This document shows, piece after piece, positions 7,109 to 10,810 of a stretch of DNA of 10,810 nucleotides. The notes below the pieces were generated by a model. The model had not been told where the DNA came from and searched no databases. It saw nothing but the letters and a program-made list of their open reading frames with translations. The stretch is taken from the NCBI GenBank assembly GCA_028289725.1, contig JANQOH010000291.1, positions 1 through 10,810 of the forward strand. The letters run 5' to 3'. Each line of letters starts with the position of its first letter. The first letter of the stretch is position 1. The stretch comes from Alphaproteobacteria bacterium. GTDB lineage: Bacteria; Pseudomonadota; Alphaproteobacteria; UBA7887. The translations under genes were made by a program, and so were the position numbers.

Positions 7109-7130
7109 CATTCGGGTGCCGTGCCGAATG
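7109..7130. promoter_or_regulatory. Inverted repeat CATTCGG-N8-CCGAATG, candidate activator site
   Basis: The 7-bp arms are exact reverse complements (7109-7115 and 7124-7130). The centre lies about 108 bp upstream of the predicted sigma-54 transcription start, the usual distance for an upstream activating sequence. The half-site also occurs at 6918-6935 and in the repeated decamer GTCATTCGGG at 7411-7420. The activator itself is not in the window. Confidence 0.45.
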
Positions 7131-7200
7131 GCTCAATTGTTGGTTGTTGCGCCTGCGCATCACGATTTCCACGAGTCCTATTTGTGGGTGCGGTCTCAAA

Positions 7201-7217
7201 TTGGCACGGAGTTTGCT
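7201..7217 (+). promoter_or_regulatory. Sigma-54 (RpoN) -24/-12 promoter
   Basis: TTGGCACGGAGTTTGCT matches every specified position of the RpoN consensus YTGGCACGRNNNTTGCW. GG is at 7203-7204 and GC at 7215-7216, exactly 12 bases apart as required, placing the transcription start near 7228. From the consensus alone, an exact match in about 21 kb of both strands is expected well under once in a thousand. The next plus-strand gene is the outer-membrane protein at 7507, leaving a leader of about 279 nt; a short RNA ending earlier is the alternative product. Sigma-54 promoters need an ATP-driven activator bound upstream, for which nearby inverted repeats are candidates. Confidence 0.8.
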
Positions 7218-7264
7218 TCCCTTTAAGTGCCCCAAATCCAGACGGCAGTTTTCGCCTGGATTAC

Positions 7265-7302
7265 GCCGCCGCACCTTGGCCTTCCGACCCCGGTGCGGCG
7301 GC
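7265..7302 (+). other. Strong GC-rich hairpin in the sigma-54 leader
   Basis: GCCGCCGCACC at 7265-7275 pairs perfectly with GGTGCGGCGGC at 7292-7302 across a 16-base loop. A weaker stem precedes it (TCCAG at 7237-7241 with CTGGA at 7256-7260). The main stem is followed by ACCCCTTTG, too T-poor for a standard intrinsic terminator. It could be an attenuator, an mRNA-stabilising structure, or the 3' end of a short RNA starting near 7228. Confidence 0.45.
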
Positions 7303-7440
7303 ACCCCTTTGATGCTCAAAAACAAATTCCAAGTCGGCGCGGTCGGTGCGTGAATCGGTCCGGCGGTAATTGTGAGTGTTGCCGAGATGCCGCAATCGGT
7401 CGATTTGCCCGTCATTCGGGCACACCGCTTGGCGGATGGT

Positions 7441-7455
7441 TTTGATTCAATCAAA
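7441..7455. promoter_or_regulatory. 15-bp palindrome TTTGATT-C-AATCAAA, candidate operator
   Basis: The 7-bp arms are exact reverse complements around one central base. It overlaps a possible -35 (TTGATT, 7442-7447) paired with TATAGA (7463-7468) at a short 15-bp spacing, so a regulator bound here could control a second, closer promoter for the outer-membrane protein. It resembles an FNR/FixK box (TTGAT-N4-ATCAA) but has only three bases between half-sites. Confidence 0.4.
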
Positions 7456-7466
7456 CGAGTGATATA

Positions 7467-7498
7467 GATCCTTTCCGACGCTGACGCGGGGAAGGATC
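7467..7498 (+). promoter_or_regulatory. Hairpin enclosing the ribosome binding site of the outer-membrane protein gene
   Basis: GATCCTTTCC at 7467-7476 pairs with GGGAAGGATC at 7489-7498 (ten pairs, one of them G-U) around a 12-base loop. The right arm contains the Shine-Dalgarno sequence GGGGAAGGA, which ends about 10 bases before ATG 7507. Folding would hide the site from ribosomes, suggesting translational control by temperature, a ligand, a small RNA or a protein; chance complementarity to a purine-rich ribosome site is the alternative. Confidence 0.45.
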
Positions 7499-7506
7499 AC
7501 GCCACC

Positions 7507-8811
7507 ATGAATGGCCGCTCGTCTCGGTTCCTTGTTGCCTGGGAATCCCGCTTGCAGGGCCGCGCCCGAACGGCGTTGCGCGCTGTCGCCGTGGTCGCAG
7601 CCTTGGCGCCTATGCCCGCAATGGCGGAGGACGAGGATGGGGGATGGCTTTGGGCGGACCCAGTCGTCCAAGAGTTCACCGGTTCGGTCATTGCGGAAGG
7701 GCGCTTGTTCGTAAATCCGCCGCGTTTCGACGGACAGGAACGGCACAGCGCCTCGTTGGCGATCGAGCCCGAGTACTATGTCGAGTGGGATGACTATACG
7801 AGCATAACCGTTCAGCCGTTTCTGCGGGTCGACAGCGCTGATAGTAACCGCACGCACGCCGACCTGCGCGAAGGCTTCTTTCGTACGGTGGGTGATGATT
7901 GGGAGCTAGGCCTGGGCTTCGGCAAGGTGTTCTGGGGCGTGACTGAGTCGATTCACCTTGTGGACATCATCAACCAGACCGATGCGATCGAAAACATCGA
8001 CTTGGAAGACAAACTCGGTCAACCGATGGCGAACCTCACTTTGATTCGCGATTGGGGCTTCGTCGATTTCTTTTATCTGCCTTATTTTCGCGAGCGCACG
8101 TTTCAGAGCCGCGCCGGGCGAATCCGGAATGCGCTTGTCGTTGACGAAAAACAGACTGTCTACGATTCCGGCGCGGAACGCTGGCACCCGGATGTCGCCG
8201 TACGCTACGCCAATACCTTCGGGGATTGGGATGTCGGCGTTTACCATTTTTACGGCAACAGTCGCGAACCGACGCTTGAACTCGGATTCGGATCGTCCGG
8301 CGAATTGGTTCTGACCCCACGCTACGAATTGATCAACCAAACCGGGACGGACATCCAATACACCACCGGCGCTTGGCTGTGGAAACTTGAAGCACTGTTT
8401 CGTCAAGGACAACGAAACCGGCTCGGCACGGAACAGAACTACTACGCGTTTGCCGCCGGTTACGAGTACACGCTGTTCGGTATTTTTGAATCGAATGCCG
8501 ATTTGGGGCTGATCACCGAGTATCTTCGCGACAGCCGGCTGAACAAGGCCAATGCGGCATTTCAGAATGATGTGTTTCTCGGTGCCCGTCTCGCGCTCAA
8601 CGACGCGCAGGACACCGATCTGCTGGCCGGCGTGATTCAGGACTTGACCTATGGCACGCGGTTGCTGAGCGTGGAAGCCAACCGCCGGCTTGGCGACAGT
8701 TTCAAACTGACCCTTGAGATACGCTTCTTTACTGATGTCGATCGTCGCGACGTTCTCGATTCCGTACGCGATGACGATCTGATTCAGCTGGAGTTGGGGT
8801 ACTTTTTCTGA
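7507..8811 (+). CDS. Outer-membrane beta-barrel protein, function unknown
   Basis: The 434-residue product has a signal peptide (charged N-region to about 22, hydrophobic core 23-38, cleavage after PAMA at 40). The mature part alternates polar and aromatic/hydrophobic residues in strand-length blocks, with many Tyr, Phe, Trp and Asp and few long hydrophobic helices. It ends in LELGYFF, a terminal-Phe beta-signal recognised by the outer-membrane assembly machinery. Segments such as VFWGVTES and LVDIINQTD recall the WG and D-x-x-N-x-x-D stretches of DUF1302-like and porin-like barrels, but I cannot name the family firmly. A pore or export channel in the outer membrane is the best guess. The start ATG 7507 follows GGGGAAGGA. 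The upstream region holds a sigma-54 promoter and hairpins, so expression looks tightly controlled. The gene ends 32 bp before the convergent RcdA-like gene. Confidence 0.85.
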   Translation: MNGRSSRFLVAWESRLQGRARTALRAVAVVAALAPMPAMAEDEDGGWLWADPVVQEFTGSVIAEGRLFVNPPRFDGQERHSASLAIEPEYYVEWDDYTSITVQPFLRVDSADSNRTHADLREGFFRTVGDDWELGLGFGKVFWGVTESIHLVDIINQTDAIENIDLEDKLGQPMANLTLIRDWGFVDFFYLPYFRERTFQSRAGRIRNALVVDEKQTVYDSGAERWHPDVAVRYANTFGDWDVGVYHFYGNSREPTLELGFGSSGELVLTPRYELINQTGTDIQYTTGAWLWKLEALFRQGQRNRLGTEQNYYAFAAGYEYTLFGIFESNADLGLITEYLRDSRLNKANAAFQNDVFLGARLALNDAQDTDLLAGVIQDLTYGTRLLSVEANRRLGDSFKLTLEIRFFTDVDRRDVLDSVRDDDLIQLELGYFF

Positions 8812-8843
8812 GCGCGCGGCAGGCTTTGCGCCGGCCCGAACAT

Positions 8844-9377
8844 TCAACGATCTTGAGGGCGCGGCGCGGGCCCGCCCGTCACTTCCAAAGTCGCCTGTTC
8901 GTGCAAGCGGCTGACACGCTCGTACAAGGCCAGGCTCGCTTCACGTAATGCTTGGAAGCGCGGGTGATACGCGATCTGCTCGCCGGTATTGTCGACTGAC
9001 GATAGGAGCAGCGGGTCCACGGTCCAGGGTTCCGCCGATACGTCCGCTGGTGGTGCCGACTCGGTGTCATCACCGGCAGGCGGGATCAGACCGCTTTCAC
9101 CGTCCGCCGCGGCGTCGGCGCTATCCTCGTCGGGGTCCTGCGACAAGGCCCAGAGTACGACTTGCGAGAGACGCGCGGAAATGAACAGCATCTCGCGATT
9201 CATCACCATGCGATCGTCAAGCGCGGTCAATCGGGGGTCCGGCGGCCAATGTGTGCCGAAATAGTCGCGCGCTTCTAGGCTGAGGCGGAGTGCGCTCTCG
9301 CGGATATTGCGAAGGACTGAACCGACGATCGACGTCGCCGGCGTGCCACTCCCATTTGATGCCTGTTCGCTGTCCAT
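8844..9377 (-). CDS. rcdA: RcdA/DUF1465 family protein
   Basis: In Caulobacter, RcdA is a small helical adaptor that, with CpdR and PopA, helps deliver CtrA to the ClpXP protease during the cell cycle; in most other alphaproteobacteria the DUF1465 homologue is uncharacterised. The 177-residue product shows the family's helical blocks: SALRLSLEARDYF at 28-40, LISARLSQVVLWAL-like helix at 56-79 (MVMNREMLFISARLSQVVLW), and the C-terminal ASLALYERVSRLHEQ at 147-161, close to the family LYxRVxRLDE. Between about 80 and 118 lies an acidic, Ala/Pro-rich insert that typical members lack. I chose ATG 9377; a TTG at 9482 would add 35 residues unlike the family. The ribosome site is weak. It lies downstream of, and on the same strand as, the alpha/beta hydrolase, but 250 bp away, so it probably has its own promoter. 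Family call is by pattern recognition; a cell-cycle role is inferred. Confidence 0.7.
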   Translation of the reverse strand: MDSEQASNGSGTPATSIVGSVLRNIRESALRLSLEARDYFGTHWPPDPRLTALDDRMVMNREMLFISARLSQVVLWALSQDPDEDSADAAADGESGLIPPAGDDTESAPPADVSAEPWTVDPLLLSSVDNTGEQIAYHPRFQALREASLALYERVSRLHEQATLEVTGGPAPRPQDR

Positions 9378-9627
9378 ATGACGCGTGTTCTCGCGAGAGG
9401 CCGTATTCCACACAAGTGCGTTCCGGACCCATATCGGTCCCGGTTTACCAATCAATGATGAGGCGAAAGCGTCCCACGGCAAGTTTCAACTGATATGGTA
9501 GATGTGTGGAAATCGAAATAAATTTATATATTACAGTAATTTCGTTAAGTTATTTTACTTATTAACATAGATATTACATGGCAAATGGCTCTGTGACCAC
9601 GAAGTGTCTCGGAGTGGAGACATCTTC
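9378..9627. other. Intergenic region with AT-rich core
   Basis: This 250-bp gap between two minus-strand genes contains a strikingly AT-rich stretch (about 9511-9575) in an otherwise GC-rich window. It includes the palindrome ATTACAGTAAT (9530-9540) and the repeat GTTAA/TTAAC (9544-9566). It is the natural place for the rcdA-like promoter on the minus strand, for example TTAACG with a TAAATT downstream, but both boxes are poor matches. No gene is supported here. Confidence 0.45.
9605..9622 (-). terminator. Weak hairpin after the hydrolase gene
   Basis: TGTCTC at 9605-9610 and GAGACA at 9617-9622 form a perfect 6-bp stem 5 bp beyond the hydrolase stop on the minus strand. The sequence after it is not T-rich, so it may end transcription inefficiently, aid 3'-end stability, or be chance. 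Confidence 0.3.
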
Positions 9628-10524
9628 TCATGATTTTGACGCCAAAGCGCTCCCCAGCGACCTTGGATCTCGCATGCCCCAGGCGCCAGCTTCCACGGCT
9701 GCATGAAACTCGGCGACGCCACGGTTAAATGCCTCCGGTTCTTCGAGATTAATCGTATGGCCACCGCGCGGTATTACCCAAAGACCGGCGCTCGGAATTG
9801 TGCGCTTTAGGTACAAGTCTGGCTCCAAGCAGGGTTCGTCCTCATCCCCCGTCACCACAAGAGTCGGGACGGTGAGCGCGCGCAACTGATCCTCCAGATC
9901 GTAGAGCGAGGGGCGGGTCTTCAAATAGCCGCGCATGGTGGCCGCCGCACCCACCGCTGAGTGCTCAGCCAATTGGTTCATGAATTCGCGCCAGCCACGC
10001 GGATCCTTGTTCTCGAATTGGACCCGTGTCGCGCCACGTCCATAACTCTCCGCGACCACCGCAGAACCTTCTGCGTCGTACGCGGCGGCGATGCTCTCAA
10101 CCTCGTTGAGAAACGCCTGACGCGACGTGCGCTCGGCGCCATAGCCGCACCCCGCGACGACCAAGGATCGGGCCCGCTCGGGTTGGCGCAGGCCGAAGTG
10201 CAGCGTGGCGAAACCGCCCATGGACAGCCCGACGACGTGTGCCTGTTCAATGTTCAATTCATCCAGAACAAGCCCGATATCGTCAGCCACGATTTCTTGG
10301 CTGTACGAACTGGGATCCGGTGGCACGTCCGACGGCGGATAGCCGCGCGCGTTGTAGGCGATGGCGCGGCGTAGGCGCGAGAAAAAACGGAGTTGTGGCT
10401 CCCAGCTTCGGTGGTCACCGGCGAATTCGTGCACGAATATGACCGGTGTCGCATCAGCCTTGACCGATGCACCCTGCGCCTCGACGTAGAACAGCTTAAT
10501 GCCGTCCGCGTTTACATATCCCAT
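9628..10524 (-). CDS. Alpha/beta-fold hydrolase
   Basis: The 298-residue product is a cytoplasmic alpha/beta hydrolase with no signal peptide. The oxyanion-side segment VIFVHEFAGDHRSWEPQ is at 28-44, with HE replacing the commoner HG. The nucleophile elbow GLSMGG places Ser101. GDEDEP at 226-231 carries the likely acid (Asp229, or Asp227), and GGHT at 254-257 carries the catalytic His256. A cap region lies between about 130 and 210. This layout is found in esterases, haloperoxidase-like enzymes, C-C bond hydrolases and 3-oxoadipate enol-lactonase-like proteins, so the substrate is open. ATG 10524 starts directly into the first beta-hairpin of the fold; its ribosome site is weak. The gene lies 46 bp downstream of the SoxZ-like gene on the same strand, so the two are probably co-transcribed. 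The short C-terminal tail after residue 280 is poorly ordered in appearance. Confidence 0.9.
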   Translation of the reverse strand: MGYVNADGIKLFYVEAQGASVKADATPVIFVHEFAGDHRSWEPQLRFFSRLRRAIAYNARGYPPSDVPPDPSSYSQEIVADDIGLVLDELNIEQAHVVGLSMGGFATLHFGLRQPERARSLVVAGCGYGAERTSRQAFLNEVESIAAAYDAEGSAVVAESYGRGATRVQFENKDPRGWREFMNQLAEHSAVGAAATMRGYLKTRPSLYDLEDQLRALTVPTLVVTGDEDEPCLEPDLYLKRTIPSAGLWVIPRGGHTINLEEPEAFNRGVAEFHAAVEAGAWGMRDPRSLGSALASKS

Positions 10525-10570
10525 GGCCGATTACGTGCCGCGAATGCGGAAGGTGACAGTCGGGCAAAGG

Positions 10571-10810
10571 CTACATTGCCGACGGCCGATCATCGAACTC
10601 GAAAATCCCGCCGTCCGTATCCTTAGCGTTAATCCGAACGCTTTGCTGCGTGTCCGGAAGCTCGAACATGAACACGGGGTCAGCCGCGATTGAGGCGGTC
10701 AGATGCATCGTCGCGAGGTCGCCCCGGTCATCGCTCACCGCGAACTGCTCGATGTAATATTCCGGGATCGCATCGCCATACGGATCCAAAACCAGTCCGG
10801 TATGCATCGG
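10571..10810 (-). CDS. SoxZ-type sulfur-carrier domain protein (N-terminus outside window)
   Basis: Only the last 79 codons and the stop are present. The segment begins PMHTG, as in the HPMETG loop of SoxZ. It continues with D-x-x-G-x-x-I-P, I-x-x-F, an IAADP-x-x-x-F block matching the usual ISANP-x-x-F, and D-x-DGG-x-FE near the end, all in SoxZ order. SoxZ partners SoxY, which carries sulfur intermediates on a C-terminal cysteine in periplasmic thiosulfate oxidation. Fused SoxYZ-like proteins linked to quinoprotein dehydrogenases have the same C-terminal domain, so from this piece I cannot tell whether the protein is free SoxZ or a fusion. The Met codon at 10807 is internal to the domain and not the start. 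It precedes the alpha/beta hydrolase by 46 bp on the same strand. Confidence 0.75.
   Translation of the reverse strand, partial: PMHTGLVLDPYGDAIPEYYIEQFAVSDDRGDLATMHLTASIAADPVFMFELPDTQQSVRINAKDTDGGIFEFDDRPSAM

Larger units (their letters stand above)
6898..7506. other. 609-bp gene-free regulatory region upstream of the outer-membrane protein gene
   Basis: No convincing gene lies here; open frames on both strands have no ribosome sites and no protein-like composition. The region instead holds a full-consensus sigma-54 promoter, several inverted repeats (6918-6935, 7002-7033, 7037-7052, 7066-7075, 7109-7130, 7265-7302, 7441-7455, 7467-7498) and an AT-rich patch at 7002-7075. GTCATTCGGG occurs twice (7107-7116 and 7411-7420). 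I see no clear terminator for the SDR gene. The density of symmetric sites suggests a complex control region. Confidence 0.6.

Noticed and set aside
7265..7310. Intrinsic terminator
   Set aside because: The stem is strong, but the following ACCCCTTTG has only three consecutive T residues, so a terminator call is not supported.
7227..7445. Plus-strand 72-codon open frame beginning near the sigma-54 start
   Set aside because: It would begin at the first transcribed base with no ribosome site, and its composition follows the GC-rich hairpins.
6909..7454. Minus-strand 181-codon open frame in the regulatory gap
   Set aside because: It starts at TTG without a ribosome site, has no domain-like pattern, and runs through the sigma-54 promoter and all the inverted repeats.
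7442..7454. Canonical FNR/FixK box
   Set aside because: The half-sites TTGAT and ATCAA are separated by three bases, not four, so it does not meet the consensus; kept only as an unassigned palindrome.
7906..8847. Minus-strand 313-codon open frame
   Set aside because: Long only because it mirrors the barrel gene in a GC-rich context; the plus strand has the signal peptide and the terminal-Phe barrel ending.
10571..10807. Complete 78-codon gene starting at the Met at 10807
   Set aside because: The Met falls in the conserved PMxTG loop of the SoxZ domain and the frame continues past the window edge, so this is the C-terminal part of a larger protein.

Overview
The window looks like chromosomal DNA of a GC-rich alphaproteobacterium. 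The best lineage marker is an RcdA/DUF1465-type protein (minus strand, 8844-9377), a family I know only from Alphaproteobacteria. A TRAP transporter, a flavin-dependent oxidoreductase, a short-chain dehydrogenase and a SoxZ-type carrier fit a heterotrophic, possibly marine or soil, organism. There are no tRNA or rRNA genes, CRISPR arrays, transposases or phage genes that I can see.

Layout. (1) 1-765, minus: an adenosine deaminase-type amidohydrolase whose C-terminus runs off the left edge. (2) 809-4829, plus: a TRAP transporter. The binding protein gene (dctP) is separated from the membrane genes (dctQ and dctM, overlapping by 4 bp) by a lipoprotein gene in reverse orientation (1904-2767) that is visibly AT-richer. 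(3) 4836-5921, minus: a luciferase-like (LLM) flavin oxidoreductase, divergent from (4) 6106-6897, plus: an NAD(P)-dependent SDR. (5) 6898-7506: a 609-bp gene-free region with a full-consensus sigma-54 promoter (7201-7217), several inverted repeats upstream, and structured leader segments downstream. (6) 7507-8811, plus: a signal-peptide-bearing outer-membrane beta-barrel protein. (7) 8844-9377, minus: the RcdA-like protein. (8) 9378-9627: a gap with a very AT-rich core. (9) 9628-10524, minus: an alpha/beta hydrolase, downstream of (10) 10571-10810, minus: the C-terminal part of a SoxZ-type sulfur-carrier protein cut by the right edge.

How the parts may work together. The deaminase and the TRAP transporter start 44 bp apart and diverge, so uptake and deamination of a nucleoside-like compound is possible but unproven. 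The LLM oxidoreductase and SDR share a divergent promoter region and could act on one imported substrate. The hydrolase and SoxZ-like gene are probably co-transcribed.

The most unusual signal is regulatory. The outer-membrane protein gene lies about 280 nt downstream of a textbook -24/-12 promoter. Candidate activator sites lie upstream of that promoter, two hairpins lie in the leader, and the ribosome binding site is itself in the arm of a predicted hairpin. I see no complete new defence or mobile system here.
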